Shown: positions 46,371 through 60,523, counted from the first letter of the stretch. The stretch is 64,000 bases of DNA from Aphelenchoides besseyi (GCA_024699855.1 JAMPIQ010000002.1:16988001-17052000); one strand, 5' to 3'. Notes: a model not told the origin generated them from the sequence alone. Translations and numbers: made by a program.

Positions 46371-46953
46371 TTGATTTCAACTGATGAGCGTCCTGTTGGT
46401 GTTATTTTACACGATGATTCGAACTCAATTTCGTCAACTTGGCAATCAATTAACGACTCAAAAGCCCTCAATCGAGAGCACAATTTTTTCCGACTGACCT
46501 TTTTGTTTTTGTTTCTGATGATTGTTGGCGGAATCTACGTGTTGGTGCGTCGTGGAATCTTGGACGCCGAGAGAAAGCGATCTGACGAATTGAAACGAAC
46601 AAGTGGGTTAGCAGCCATTTCGCTTTCATTTTCATCTTGTAGCCGACGCGAAGGACGACGATCAGTGAGTCAAAACGACCGGGTGATTGTGGAATTTGTA
46701 ACCGAATTTGTTCAATAACCTTAATATCGTCAGGTTACTGGCACACAGCGAGACCTTGAATTCTGAAGTTGACAACGAGTTCGTGATGGAGGCGAACGAA
46801 GAATCTATGTACGCTAACCAACGGACATTCAAAGTTGCGGGTGGCCAAAGTAGCAACGTTTTTCCAGCTGCACAATCCGATTTCTGGGGCCGGGAGTCGG
46901 CAGCTGAAAACCCCTCTAACGACAAAGTTCAGAAGATCGGTATACGTGTGTAG
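46371..46953 (+). CDS. Small single-pass membrane protein, unrecognised
   Basis: Three exons join in frame: one ending DELKRT (GT-AG intron after 46601), a short DAKDDDQ exon, and the third from about 46734 (LLAHSETLNSEVDNEF) to the TAG at 46951-46953. A strong transmembrane segment FFRLTFLFLFLMIVGGIYVL is followed by positive residues (VRRGILDAERKR), which suggests an N-terminus outside and the C-terminus in the cytosol, or the reverse with the signal-anchor rule weak. No ATG is in frame at the 5' end, where the reading is open from 46353, so the first exon or a trans-spliced start is missing. A Lys/Glu-rich frame continues to 47084 (KPEKEAEPSKKRLVFA) and could be an alternative end. Confidence 0.45.
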
Positions 46954-47180
46954 CGTACTGCAAACTTCTGTGCTCTACGGCTGTTCAAATTACGAATGAA
47001 AAGTTTTTTGGAGAACAAGAACGAGATGAACGCAAACCCGAAAAAGAAGCAGAACCGTCGAAAAAACGTTTAGTGTTCGCATAAAAATCGTTTGTTTTTG
47101 CCCGAATTTTTCTTTTTTGTGACCTCAGTCCACTGGAATTCCTTCCTCCCAATCAAGCAATTCGACTCCCATTTAAACGA
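46954..47180. other. Spacer
   Basis: Contains the Lys/Glu-rich frame noted for the preceding gene and nothing else I can support. Confidence 0.4.
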
Positions 47181-47648
47181 CTAATTTCTTTTGAACTTTT
47201 GCGTCGGATTTCCTTTACAACCGTTGGGGTAATCAAATTCGAGAAGACGAATTTGAGACTCACGAATCCACTCAACCAATTTTCCGGTTGATTTCTCCGG
47301 AGACTCTTCGCTTGTTGAGTTTGGGATTAGTGAGATGGGGAAACCAAGTTCGAAAACGATCAGCTCGAGGGCACCGTAACGGTTCGCCGGCCTACGGTAA
47401 ATCTTTTTTGTCACGCTCCGGAAATCGAGCCCCGACGGTATCGCCAAAACGCATCTGCCCCTCTCGATCGACATTGATGGACGTTTACCGCTCAGTGCGT
47501 TAATTTCCGCTCCATCTTCCGCTTCGTGCCGCTTTTCGCACTTGAGGCAAAAGAGTTGTTGAGATGATACGCGGATCTTCTTGACGTCGGACGTTTGTTC
47601 ACGCTTCGATGCTTCGCAAATTTGGCGCACTTCAAAAATCGTTTTCAC
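47181..47648 (-). CDS. Hypothetical protein with a zinc-ribbon-like pattern (doubtful)
   Basis: A 155-codon frame without an ATG at its start. It has FCLKCEKRHEAEDGAEIN, then SGKRPSMSIERGRC, which resembles small CxxC...GC zinc-ribbon proteins of the DUF5679 type. The second Cys of the last pair is not seen. The rest includes RESQIRLLEFDYPNG. It lies in the upstream region of the LIM-homeobox gene. It could be chance, a minus-strand gene lacking its first exon, or an old insertion. Confidence 0.28.
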   Translation of the reverse strand: MKTIFEVRQICEASKREQTSDVKKIRVSSQQLFCLKCEKRHEAEDGAEINALSGKRPSMSIERGRCVLAIPSGLDFRSVTKKIYRRPANRYGALELIVFELGFPISLIPNSTSEESPEKSTGKLVEWIRESQIRLLEFDYPNGCKGNPTQKFKRN

Positions 47649-48385
47649 TTTTTTTCATCAAGTGCTATCCGCCTAAGCAAGCGGAACAAATTGGCTTCTC
47701 AACTCGACTTCCAACCATAAGCTTCGGGGTGGGCCCCGGGTTTTATAACCACCGTGCAACGTATTCAATTCCCCGGAGTTTTGGGACGCAAATTTCGCAC
47801 TTCGTTTCTTTCTCGACGTTATCTTTTTGCGTCCGAGCGCATTTTCGCTTATTGTTTTCTGACGTGCGAATTCCTTGGCCTTGCGCGCAAGGGCGTTACG
47901 TTCCTTTTCGTATAAATGGTTACGGTACGTGGTCGAATCGATTGGCTCTCTTGAACTTTTCAGTCGACGACATCACTCGGACGTCTTACGGACGACTTTT
48001 TTGTTGTCGTTTCACGTTTCCAACTTGTGAAACCGAAAATCGGACCAATGAACATCGCAACCGCAAAAAGAAAGGCGGAGCGAAATCTCTTCGAGGGTGG
48101 AGTTTACACGTCGCGGACGTCCATATGGTAAAAAAGGATCAACAGTGCGTGGAATTCGGTGCGATTCGAAAAACGTTTTTTGTTCTTTTTGCGTCTCCTT
48201 TTCGATTTCTTTTTGTTTTTTGTTGGCATTTGAAATTTGACGAGCGTCTTTCGCGAATTTTTATTCCGCCGGAAAGACGCGTTTTTGGTTCAAATTTGTT
48301 TTGTGAAGCGTGTGGATCGGGGGTTTCAATTGAAGGCGATTCGTGGACCTCATCTTTCATTTCCGAACAAACTCTCGACTTTTGA
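47609..48385 (+). other. Long ATG frame of uncertain reality
   Basis: A 258-codon frame (MLRKFGALQKSFSLFF) has no introns, unlike its neighbours, and an unusual excess of Phe, Ser and Arg. No domain is recognised. It sits in the 2-kb upstream region of the LIM-homeobox gene and could be a chance frame in regulatory DNA. A TATAAATGG word is at 47910. Confidence 0.2.
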
Positions 48386-48965
48386 TCCGAATACCGGTTG
48401 TTGACATTTCTTTCGACTTTTCACCTGCTTGTCGTTTGGAGTCCAAATTCGGAAAGTTTTGTTCAACGATCTGTGCAAGAGCTCGCCGGTCCACAGACTT
48501 TGATCCTGATGACCTTTCGAGTTGAACGAGCAGCTCAATTCCGCAACCTGTCATTTCCATACGCGCATCCGAGTCGGCGGTTTGCAGCGTCGAGAATGCG
48601 AACCAACTGGCGGCTTAATCAAAATCCATGAATTTACTCAAAAAGATTGATTTGCTGTCGAAAGGAAGAAAAATGAACTCGCGAACGTTTTTTGGCGAGA
48701 TGTCCAGCTCGCTTGTGCATCTTTGGTTTCTCATTTGTCAAAAGATTTGTATGAACCGACCGGGAATGTCGACCTTTTGTGTTAATTGCTTGCTAGTCGT
48801 TTAAATTTGAGCCAAAAGTCGATTCGCAGCTTTGCACCGGTCGTTATCGCCAACAGGTGATTCGATGGGCAGTTTGCTACAAACCGTACGCTTTCGTTCG
48901 CTTCAACATGTTATAGCAGCTTAGCATTGATTTTCGTTTAGGTGTTGAACCGACGTTGATCTCTG
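48386..48965. promoter_or_regulatory. Upstream region of the LIM-homeobox gene
   Basis: About 580 bases without a supportable gene directly precede the start codon. No specific binding site could be assigned. Confidence 0.35.
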
Positions 48966-51244
48966 ATGGTGGAGCCTATGGATGGAACCAAATGCGCCGG
49001 CTGCCACACACCGATTCGAGATCGTTACCTTCTTCATGTGTTGGAGAAGAAATGGCACGCGAGTTGCTTGCGTTGCTTTGACTGTTTGGAGCCCCAGGAG
49101 CAGAGTTGTTTCTATCGAGACGGGAAGATTTTGTGTAAGAACGATTTTGCCCGGTAAGTTCACGAGCATTCGGTTGTTTGTTTTGCATTCGATAGACGGT
49201 TCATTGTCTGTTGGTTTGTATGTAAAACGTTTTCTCACGATCGTCATCGAATTCACAAGTGCAGAGATTTTGGGGGGAGTCGATAATGGAAATCGAAGTT
49301 ATTTTTGGGGCCAAATTACGTAGTTTCCAGATTCGTGAGTATATTTGCTTTTTGCAGACGTTACAGCGTTCGATGTGCCGGCTGTGAACTTCTCATCGAA
49401 CGAAACGAATTGGTGCGAAGAGCTCAGAACCTGATCTATCACTTGCGATGCTTCTGCTGTTCGGTGTGCGGACGACCGTTGGATACCGGCGAACAAGTTA
49501 GTTGAGGGTTTCGTTGAATTCATTCCCTTCTTCTTGGGAGACAAATCCGTTGGGAGTTTCGAGGAATTGCGGAACATCAATTTTCGTTTCTTATCCGATC
49601 CCAAACTCGGTGGTTATTGTTTTCGGAGGTCGTTGAATGAGCAATAAGAAACTCGAAGCCAATTACCGTAGAAGCTATGATTGACGATATTGTTCGGCAA
49701 AAACTCATTTCTTTTGGTCGAAACGAAAAAGTCTCTGGAGGACGTGATTGCAGTTCGAAACTTTTGAAGTCACCAAATTTTGAAGTTCTTTTCGAAAACT
49801 CTTTTTTATCCCAATGGATTTTGGAGAGTCGTTTTTTGTCCCGAACTGAACCCATCAAACCATTCAGTTCGTACGAAATTGTCATATTCCCGAAGATGAC
49901 AAATTGCAATTTTTGTTTGTCAACTTTCCATTTCGAGAACTTTTGGTTATGAACGTAAAAATGCCAAATTTTAGCTCTTTATTGTCGATGGGAAGAAGTT
50001 CGTGTGTCAGGAAGATTTCTACGGCAATTCAACAGGTGAGTTCGGAGCGAAAAGAACCGAATCCTAGGGTTTTCAGTCTCCGGTGGTCATAAGCAGTTGA
50101 AGTTCGCGACTGATGAGTCCCTCATCTCCGATGATTACGACGAAGACGACGGTCAACAGAGTGGCGACGAACATCGTAAGAGAGCTCGGAAGGGCGGTTA
50201 AGCGAATTGTCTTTCAGTGGACACGGCGACCATAAGCACGGAGTCGAATTCGGGAAACGAAGATGGGAAATGCGACGATGGAAACAACGGCAAACGACGA
50301 GGACCACGTACGACTATAAAAGCGAAGCAACTGGACACGTTGAAAGCTGCGTTCGCCTCCACTCCCAAACCCACTCGTCATATTCGCGAGCAGTTGGCGG
50401 CCGAAACTTCGTTGTCAATGCGCGTAATTCAGGTGACATTTGGGGACGATAGGACATGATCCGATTGTTTTTCGGCACTCCGGTGGTTGTAAATCCATTC
50501 GGCTAATTTCCGGCTGATCCTTTTGGAAGGGCCCGTGGGTTTCGAACCGCTTCTGTGGGATTTCTGTTTGCGCGCCCTTTCGACTAATCTCTTGCGCCGG
50601 TTTTCTCTTTGAAATCGCAGTAAAGTTGGCAAAACAAATTGAGAGCAGGGAGGAAATTAATTGGAAACTCGACGCAAATTTTCAATTCATACTGTCGAGT
50701 CGAGCAAAAGTAGTGGCCTCAGCATCTCATTGAACCCTGGAGAACCTTTGAATGAACAGACTTTTAAGGTCTGGTTCCAAAATCGTCGAAGCAAAGAACG
50801 TCGTCTCAAACAACAACGTTTCAACGGCACTTATCGCAACTCCCGGCGTCAACAACGTTGCACATCGGAAGCGGATGCATCGACGGAGTTCATGAACTTG
50901 AGTTGGTTTTTCAATTCAATTTCTTTGTGTTCATTGCCGATTTAGACGCCGATGTTACGAATCAAATTGCAACCGATCAGTTTTTCGCTTCGTCTTCGGC
51001 CATCACACCCGTCAATCAGATGTATTCGACTGATTGTTTCAACACGAACAATCCGCTTCAAGGCTCACTACCTCCGCATTTGGCCATGAGCTCTCGACCC
51101 AACAATCCGCTGGAGCAGATGGAAAGTTTCGTCAATGGCGGCACTCCCTACCACAACTCAATGGCATCGCAATCGAATCTGTTGGTTCCACAATCTGACG
51201 GCTGGGATTTATGGAACGGAGGGACGGAACAGCTCGCCGGTTAA
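48966..51244 (+). CDS. lin-11: LIM-homeodomain transcription factor, Lhx1/lin-11 type
   Basis: A nuclear factor used in neuronal and vulval fate decisions in nematodes. Exon 1 (ATG at 48966) encodes LIM domain 1 ([28 protein letters not shown]). Exon 2 (from about 49358) begins LIM 2 ([27 protein letters not shown]), which ends in a short exon near 49975-50034 ([11 protein letters not shown]). An acidic linker exon ([15 protein letters not shown]) is followed by the homeodomain exon ([40 protein letters not shown]). The recognition helix [16 protein letters not shown] is split off by a 338-base intron. The C-terminus is rich in Asn, Ser and Gln. AATAAA follows at 51348-51353. The homeodomain sequence is of the Lhx1/5 class. 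Confidence 0.92.
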
Positions 51245-51347
51245 CTCGTTTTGGATCTCATTTCTGCCATCAACCCACTGTGCTTTATCCGTTCGATCTC
51301 ATTCACGTATTTCGATCTCGCAGTCTTCCGTTTAGTCAAAAAAAGAG

Positions 51348-51353
51348 AATAAA
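51348..51353 (+). terminator. Polyadenylation signal of the LIM-homeobox gene
   Basis: AATAAA about 100 bases after the stop codon. Confidence 0.5.
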
Positions 51354-51621
51354 CTCCTTCTAATCCACCAATTGTTCTCATGCAGAAACGTAAAAAACTT
51401 GCGAACCGCAAAATGAAACGAACTCCCGGATCATCAATCTTCCTTTCATCGCATGATCAGATTGAGTGGCTGTGGTTTGTTCCGAAAAAACCGCTGAATG
51501 AGTCCGCTTGTGGCCACAAACAAAAGAGACTACTGATTACTTTGTTTTCAATTTCGGTCCCCCAATCAACTTGAAAATCCAACGCGTTGGCAAGTTGGGA
51601 ACCAAAAACTAATTAATCAAA

Positions 51622-51828
51622 ATGACCTACGGCACTTCCACGGCTCGAAATGACCTCTTTTCGAAGTGGACACACGACAACAATTGTCAACTCGAATTTC
51701 AACGATTGATCGGTTCGAATCAAAGGCAATTTCGAAGACTACAAGTGGCAGTAAAGGTTTATGTTCGAGAATTGAGGTATAGGACAATAAAGCAAGTGAA
51801 ATCAGAAGGGATAGTTAAAGGGAAGTGA
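51622..51828 (+). CDS. Hypothetical short protein (doubtful)
   Basis: A 68-codon ATG frame (MTYGTSTARNDLFSKW, then LEFQRLIGSNQRQFRRL) ends ten bases before the stop of the minus-strand gene at 51838. No motif is recognised; it could be a single-exon gene or chance. Confidence 0.28.
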   Translation: MTYGTSTARNDLFSKWTHDNNCQLEFQRLIGSNQRQFRRLQVAVKVYVRELRYRTIKQVKSEGIVKGK

Positions 51829-51837
51829 ACAGGACGA

Positions 51838-53030
51838 TCATTGAAGAATCAGATCTCGGATTTGGGCCAAACGTTGTGCGGGAATTCGTTGACGTTGTTC
51901 TTCTTCGGCGGCACGTTCCGCGTTGAACTCCAAATGCGCTTGGCCGGTCAACGTCGCGCGACTCAAACGCCCCTTCAGACGCACGCAAACGCCGTTGAAG
52001 ATGAACTCTGACTCGAAGGCGATGTCGTTGTTCTGATCGCGCACGTTGATCAGCAACAAGTCGAAATTGACGCCGTGGTTCGGAAGCGTCTGAAATCGGA
52101 GAGTTGACTGTAAAATCGTGATTGTCGGCGCTTTTCTCTGCTTTCAAACGTCCGGTTCTGCGTCGTTAATCCGAACGTTTTTTTGTTCGTTTCCGATCGT
52201 TTTCGGCCAATTCGCGCGCTTTCGGTCTTCGACAAAAATTGCCGTTTTGTTCACAACCAAATGGCCACTTTTATGGACCCACTTGGCGCGCACGTGTTCA
52301 CGACTTTTTTTGTTTCGATCGTAAACGTTTTTGTGTGGAAATCTTTGTAATCAAAAAGGTCACGACCGGCCAAAAACGCGTCTCATTCATTTCGTGCGTC
52401 AATCGGCGTTTTGCTACCGATCGGGCGCCGATTTGTAGCTGTTGCGCCATTCGACGACGACGCCAATTTTTGTGACGTGCGAACAGAAAAAGAAGATGAA
52501 CGGATAAGCAGCGTGACTTTCGCTCTCTAATCATCACGCCGACGTCGCCGCGCTCTGAACGTTGTCGATTTCAATGTCACGCAGCGACGTGATCAGTTTT
52601 CTTAACACGACATTTACGATCGATTGGAGGAAGATGGCCATCAGAGAAGTGGGAGAAAAGAACTCACGATTGGAAGCTTGCGGTTCGCACAGTTTTGAGC
52701 GAAGTTCTGTCGTCGTTCGTTCTCCTTTCCGTGCAAACAGCCGGCGTAGCGGATTGGAGTTCCTTGCGCCAGTTGGGAAATCAACGGATCGCTTCGAAAC
52801 ATTTCAAGCTGATTCTCAACAACACGCGACATTTCAACTGATTCCTAAACCAAAAAATGAGTCTCGAAAAGAACGTTGCGCGACGAAAAAGTTCGCGTCT
52901 TCCAGTTCCCAACTGCTGATAATCATCTTCGGATCACAAGCGACGACCTTCGAAGAAAAACCGAAAAGGCCAAAGGCATCCAACTCGGCAACTTGCTCTC
53001 GATCTGCTTGTCGAGACTTTGGCGTCAATC
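51838..53030 (-). CDS. Unrecognised multi-exon gene
   Basis: The minus strand has at least three coding-like pieces. One is about 52832-52665 (MSRVVENQLEMFRSDPLISQ, then GTPIRYAG), following a GGTTTAG acceptor and ending at GTGAGTTC. A short one at about 52604-52541 follows TGTTAAG (KLITSLRDIEIDNV). The last, about 52089-51838, follows GATTTCAG (TLPNHGVNFDLLLINVRDQ, then FESEFIFNGVCVRLKGRL) and ends RDLILQ. A further upstream exon to about 53030 is likely. The last exon looks beta-rich, then turns Glu/Gln/Arg-rich and helical. I do not recognise the family and the exon phases are not all settled. Confidence 0.35.
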
Positions 53031-53292
53031 TCCGCCTATCATGATCGTGAGTATTCGCGATCTGTGGGGCGGATTGCGAAAAGATCGGCGCTCATTGGTC
53101 GAAAAGTTTTTGTTTTGGAGTTTCCGGAATTTTGGTTGGCAGTCAAAAGCTTTGACTGCTCGTCGCTATTGCTCTTCGAATTGTACGACCACCGTGAAAA
53201 CGGGTTTGAGTACAAGAAAACGAAGAAGATTGATTTTCACTTTTGCATCGAAATGAACGGTTTCCCGTTTGAACTGTTCACTCTCGGGTGTG

Positions 53293-54507
53293 ATGCTCAA
53301 AACGGTTTTCGTTCTCTTGGTTGTCAAGTTCGCGAATTCGCAAAACTTCGAAGAAATCGGTTGGTTGGCGGCCACACATCCGAATCAGCACTTACCGTTG
53401 ACTAACTTCTTTAATCTCTACTACGTTGGTGGGTCATCGAATTTGTCGGAATGTGAGAATTTGAGGTTCAGGAACGATTTCAATCGGCACTCCGCCGCGT
53501 AAGTTCACGTTTCTCTTCGACACTGGCTCTACGCTGACGTGGCTGAAGAGTCAAACTTGTCATTTGAATCGCTTCGACGGGCAGTTTTGCAATACGATCG
53601 GTCGACAACCGTACGGTCAATTTCAATCGTGGAGCTCGCGGTCCGAACACAAAAACTTTCGAATTTTCTATGACGACGGTGGTCGAGTGATGGGAACTAT
53701 TTTCAGCGATGTCTTCATGGTAAGCAAATCGACGACAACTAACCCGATGGTATGCAGATTGGCTCGCCGTTTAATGCGACTTTAGCGCTGAAAGGCGTGG
53801 AATTCGGAGTTGCAACGATCATCAACGCCGAGTCCGATCTGCGACCATTCGACGGGATTTTCGGTCTTGGTTTTGGACGCGACAATCAGCCAAATTTCGT
53901 TGAACGGGCGGCGGCTAGCGGCCAAATTCGACTACCGATCTTCTCTTTCTACCTTCCATCAGCGAGCAAGAAGCTGAACGAAGTGATATCGTCAAGCGGA
54001 CAAGTGAGTTGTTTCCGATTTCCTATTCACCGATTTCAGGTAACTTTTGGAGGTGTTGATCTTCGAAGATGTTCGAGTTGGGCGGTTTTTACTCCCGTGT
54101 TGAGTGGTCGTGATTGGCGGTTTCGTTCCAGAGGCATTTGGTTCAACGGCTACCCGATGGTTTCTTCCGCCGTGATCTCCGCCGATTCGGGAACCTCAAC
54201 GATAATCGTTCCGACGTTCGTATTCCGCCGAATTGCCACCATTTTTGGTTTAAACAAAACGGCCGTTCCACCAGTGAATTGTCAACGAAAGTTTTCGTTT
54301 CGAATTCAAATTGGACGGCAGTTTTTGTCGTTGACCGAAACCCATTTGATAACTCGGTATCTGATCGATGAGAGAGAGAAATGCAATCTGCAAATTGCCC
54401 CTTCGGATTCCGATCTGTGGGTTTTCGGAACGCCGGTTTTTCGTTCGTTCTGTCAGATCTTCGACTTCGGGCGAAAACGATTGGGTTTTGCCGCTGTGAT
54501 TGCATAA
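53293..54507 (+). CDS. Pepsin-like aspartic peptidase (family A1)
   Basis: A probable secreted or lysosomal endopeptidase. Four exons (53293-53428, 53472-53719, 53758-54003, 54040-54507) join in frame and give about 365 residues. It begins with a signal peptide (MLKTVFVLLVVKFANSQ) and has little or no propeptide. The first catalytic motif is LFDTGSTLTWL. The flap region is FRIFYDDGGRVMG, with a Tyr where pepsin has Tyr75. FDGIFGLGFGRD follows, then the second catalytic motif ADSGTSTIIV, then LWVFGTPVFRSF and FDFGRKRLGFA at the end. AATAAA is at 54565-54570. The family is common and expanded in nematodes, often in the gut. Confidence 0.9.
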
Positions 54508-54564
54508 CACAAGAGAAGGAACATTGGTTTAGCCTTAGCGATCTCGTTGTATAGAAACGTTAGT

Positions 54565-54570
54565 AATAAA
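54565..54570 (+). terminator. Polyadenylation signal of the aspartic peptidase gene
   Basis: AATAAA 58 bases after the stop codon. Confidence 0.55.
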
Positions 54571-54635
54571 CAAGCTGTTTGATTGAGAAAATTTTTGAGC
54601 TTCTTGTCGTTCGGCTGTTCATTTCGTTTTGCATC

Positions 54636-56211
54636 ATGGGTCAGAAACAGTCGACGGAAAAGAGCGAAGAAAAAGAGACCCAAAGTGTTGGTAGTGAAAT
54701 ATCGTTGATAAAGGTAATGCTAAGCTGCGAATGGGTTATCGGGGGTTTAGATCGAGTTGGATGAAGATTGTAAGGTTGATATTCTGGACCAACCGTTTTA
54801 TCACGGAATGATACCACAAAAGGTTGCCAAGGCTATTTTAGAACGAAACGAATCGTATTTGGTGCGACAAGCGAATTTTCCGAACTCGACGGTTGGTCTT
54901 TCATTCCTTTCGCTATTTTAATCTTTTAGCTCTTTTGTCTTGTTTTCAAGTGCTCAGATGAATGCAACGAACTTCCGATTAGAACAGTCGACAACGAGTC
55001 CAATTGGTTTTACATCCACAATCATGCCTGTAAAGTGAGTTGATTGTCACAATCTGAAGACCGAGTTTTTTAGTCTATCAATCAACTCGTCGAATGGCAC
55101 TGTTCGACCCTAACGCCGATCAACGACCAAGGAGCAAAAATTCGTTTTGCGATTCCACGTCCCGATTGGCGTCTACGAGCCGAACAAGTGAGACGAAGGA
55201 AAGAAGATCATTCAGTTTGTGGTTCTAGTTGCTGGTCGGTAAAGAAATCGGTGATGGCAACTTTGGATCCGTACATGATGCCTTGCTTCTACGTTTGTAT
55301 CAGAAACCAAAAGAAGCAGTGGTGAAGATTGTCAAATCGAAGTTCAACGATTTGGAGCGGTATGAGAGGCTTCAGTCTTCTGTTAACTAGTTTGTAGGTC
55401 CCGGCTGTTAAATGAAGCGAATAATATGTTGGGATTAAAACATCGAAACATAATCCGCATCTACGGCATAGTTACTCACGAAAAAAATGTTGGAGTTGTG
55501 TTGGAGAAATGCAAAGGTGAAGTGGTTGAACTGTTGAGTACCAAGGTATTCAGGCGGTTCCTTAGACAAAAAACTCAAAGCAAAACCGTCGACTTCGGAG
55601 AAACAGAAGATCGGCTATGCGATTGATTGTGCTGAGGGAATGGCTTATTTGGCTGATGAGCACACAATTCATCGGGATTTAGCAGCTCGCAATATTCTAC
55701 TCACCGAATCAGGTATTTGCAAAGTTGCGGATTTCGGTTTGTCGTTGATCGGCCAGAAGTCGGTGTTCGCCGATGGAAAGATACCGATTCGGCAAGCTAT
55801 TAGCTTTTGCCTGTATTCGTAACTTTTCGTTTAGTTGGACTGCACCGGAAGCTCTGCGATCGCGAGAGTACAGTTCGAAATCGGATTGCTGGTCCTACGG
55901 TGTGCTTCTTTTCGAGATCTTCAGCGATGGTGGCAAAGTTGGCGAAGGTTGGAAACGCGAACAAGTCAAAGACCATGTACTACGCGGAAACGGTTGGGAT
56001 GCACCTTCGAGTTTGGTTTCAAGATCTTAGTCGTCGTTGAATCGAGTTTGCAGATACTCCCGAATTGTACAGACAAATTATGACCGCTTGTTTCACTTTC
56101 GATCCTCAGAATCGATGCTCGTTTGCTCAAATTCGTAATGCAATTCGAAACAATGATCCTGATCATTTGCTTATCACAACGAATGCTCCGGAACGAACGG
56201 TTTCCAATTAA
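54636..56211 (+). CDS. Non-receptor tyrosine kinase with SH2 domain (Fer/Fes-like, nematode type)
   Basis: The start MGQKQSTEKSEEKE has Gly at position 2 and Ser at 6, a likely N-myristoylation signal for membrane anchoring. An SH2 domain follows (QPFYHGMIPQKVAKAIL, SYLVRQANFP, WFYIHNHACK). The kinase domain comes next: loop GDGNFGSVHDAL, lysine in AVVKIVKS, HRDLAARNILL, VADFGLS, WTAPEAL, SDCWSYGVLLFEIFS. The end is at 56211 after NAPERTVSN. Seven or more short introns are present. The short N-terminus with SH2 directly before the kinase and no F-BAR domain fits the large nematode SH2-kinase group. The joint near 55550-55600 is uncertain. AATAAA is at 56317-56322. Confidence 0.88.
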
Positions 56212-57649
56212 CCCTGTGGAAGTCGTTTATCTTTGTGATTATAAAAGAAACAAAGATCTTCGAGTACGATGCTTTCACTGTTCAATCTTACAAAGACTTC
56301 AAACATTCTTTCTGCAAATAAATTCCGTGAGTTCTTTGCTCTAGATGTTATTGTGTTCACCGAAGGAATTTGTTTTTCTCGAATTTCAATCGCTCGAAAT
56401 TAGCAACCCGGGAGCTTCGTTGTTTGTTCTCGAAATTCGATTTCGCTTCTTCTGCAAATTTGTTTACCATTCGAATGGAACGTTGAGTACCGAGCGGACA
56501 AAGAACAACAATGGCGGCGACCTTCTTATCAAATTTGCTGATAAGTTCCGTTGAGTGCGTTGTGATTCTTGAAGCGAAGCACCGGCGTATTTCGATGCAA
56601 AAATAGAACGGTATTTCGCGGGCACGATGATGATGAAGCACTTATCGTCGCAGGCTTACGAAAACATGTGCTCGAGCAGAAAACCGTTAATCAAAGGTTT
56701 GCTTTTCGAATCAAGCCCCTCCAATCCATCGGCCGCATTCTCGTCGTCTTTTCGTTGGACTTTGCTCGACACTGCGTTTGCAGCGTTTGGCCGCTCGTTT
56801 CGACCACCACGCAGCAGTGAAGGCCAAAGAAGAGAAACGGAAAGAGTCCTCAAAAGAAATATGTTCGGTCGCCTTTTCCGCCGTTTTTCCTCTCTTCCAT
56901 CTAACCACTTGGTTTGTCGAGAGTTCGCGTTTCTTGGACTCGACTTTTGCCGTGAAGTTGCATCTTGGGTCCGCGCAGTACGTGGATCTTTTGGTCGTTT
57001 CGATTTGAAGAAATCAACCTCGTTTTCGACTTTTGAACTTTAGTTTGTAAGTAATGAGCGTGCAGGTGCTTTCGTTGGATACCTGGAAACGCGTTGAAGG
57101 TCGACGGCTAGATTTTTGCGAGAGATCGTGTGTGGAGGGTTGCAGATCGTTTTTGCAACCTCATTGTTTACATCGAATAGAAAATTGAGAGCTTTGTCTC
57201 GGAAATGAACTTCCGAGTCGTGAGCAGACTAACCGAGTGCAAAATAATTTCGATTTTCGTTTCAAATCCAAAAGCAAATAACAGTCACGATCTTTTGCTT
57301 CGACTCCTTGGTTTGTATTTTGACTCCTGTTTTTTGCTCCGAATTCCCGAGCAAACATGCGAAACTCGAACCCAATGAGCAAACTCAAATTTAATCGCTT
57401 TACGTGTTTTAATTCCAATTTTGTTCAAAGACTGAAATACGATTAGTCGAGGGCCAATTTTATTTGTTCACGGAACAGCGGGTGTTGAGACCTCGTTCCG
57501 GGAATTGTGTTTTGCTCATCGTGTGTGTTCATTCTTATCATTTTAGCGCCGTCAATTGTCTACTGGATGATCACGTTGAAGGTTTGATTTCCGAATTTTG
57601 GGCCTTTCGATCGGATTTCAACATTTCGTCGTTCACTTATCTCAACATT
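56212..57649. other. About 1.4 kb, no certain gene
   Basis: Contains the AATAAA of the kinase gene at 56317-56322 and a 138-codon frame at 56627-57043 that starts with three Met codons (MMMKHLSSQAYENM) but shows no known domain. The remainder is upstream DNA of the mannosidase gene. Confidence 0.4.
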
Positions 57650-59580
<1,931 letters not shown>

Positions 59581-60523
59581 ACTGATTACCGGGTGTGAAA
59601 CTAATGGGTTGTTTTTCTTGCTTTTATGGTCAACGGGTTTCCATTTCTGATCAACGAATTTAAAGGATCTCTTTTTTTATTCCGCTTTAACTTGCCACAT
59701 TCTTGTGCCCTATGGGCATTTGCTCAGTTTCCTAATCGCCTGTACATACGACAATCTATGAATACGGAACTTCGCTTTACGGTTAGTGTCTTTATGAGAT
59801 TAAACAACAAAAGATTACTTGTAAGAGACTGTGCGGACAACGAAGTGAATAGAAAGTTATTAGTGAATTCTTATTGGAAGTTTATCCGAAATAAAAGTCA
59901 AGAACAAGAACTGAAACAAACATTGGACGATGGAAATCAATTCTTTAACGTTTCGTGCATTCCGATACTACGTAGTTCAAGATTCAAAGGCCCAAATTCA
60001 TTTGCTTCTGTCGAGTTCCTTGTAATGAGCTCAACATGCGTCAACTGTCCACCGTGCAGTTGCGGTTTCTTGAAGGTCCTTCTGAAACAAACTGGAAAGT
60101 TGCAAAACTGCAGTTCACGCAAATGACCTTCGCTGCATTTTCGCTTATCTTTTTGTGCAAAACAAGTTCATTTGTGAATTTTTCTAAAGCACCAAAGTAC
60201 TGGCGAGCAATTTCGTGGTCAATCCAATTGATTGGTTTTTAACTTTAAATCACAAACATGTCCATAATCCCGTTTCAATTCAACAACCATCCACATGTTA
60301 TCTACACGTTAAACAATGAACTCAATTCAATATTATATTACAATGACTAGTGGCGTGATTGCGTACATTGGAGCGATTTACAAAGTTGGTTGTTTGTTTT
60401 CCGATATTATCAGCCAACTAATTATCCCCGGGTTTGTTTCCTTTGCTATCTTAGCTGTAAATACTGTAACCATAACTGTGATTATTTGCTTCATTGAGGA
60501 CAAGTAAAAACATTGAAACCTTT
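59581..60523. other. No certain gene; hydrophobic frame at 60316-60507
   Basis: The frame at 60316-60507 (MNSIQYYITMTSGVIAYIGA) has two hydrophobic stretches and ends 17 bases from the stop of the minus-strand gene. A 166-codon frame at 59626-60126 and a hydrophobic one at 60036-60242 overlap each other. Exons of a small membrane protein are possible, but I could not join them. Confidence 0.3.

Noticed and set aside
46108..46380. 90-codon minus-strand frame
   Set aside because: No ATG, no splice support, overlaps the 5' part of the membrane-protein gene; composition looks like chance.
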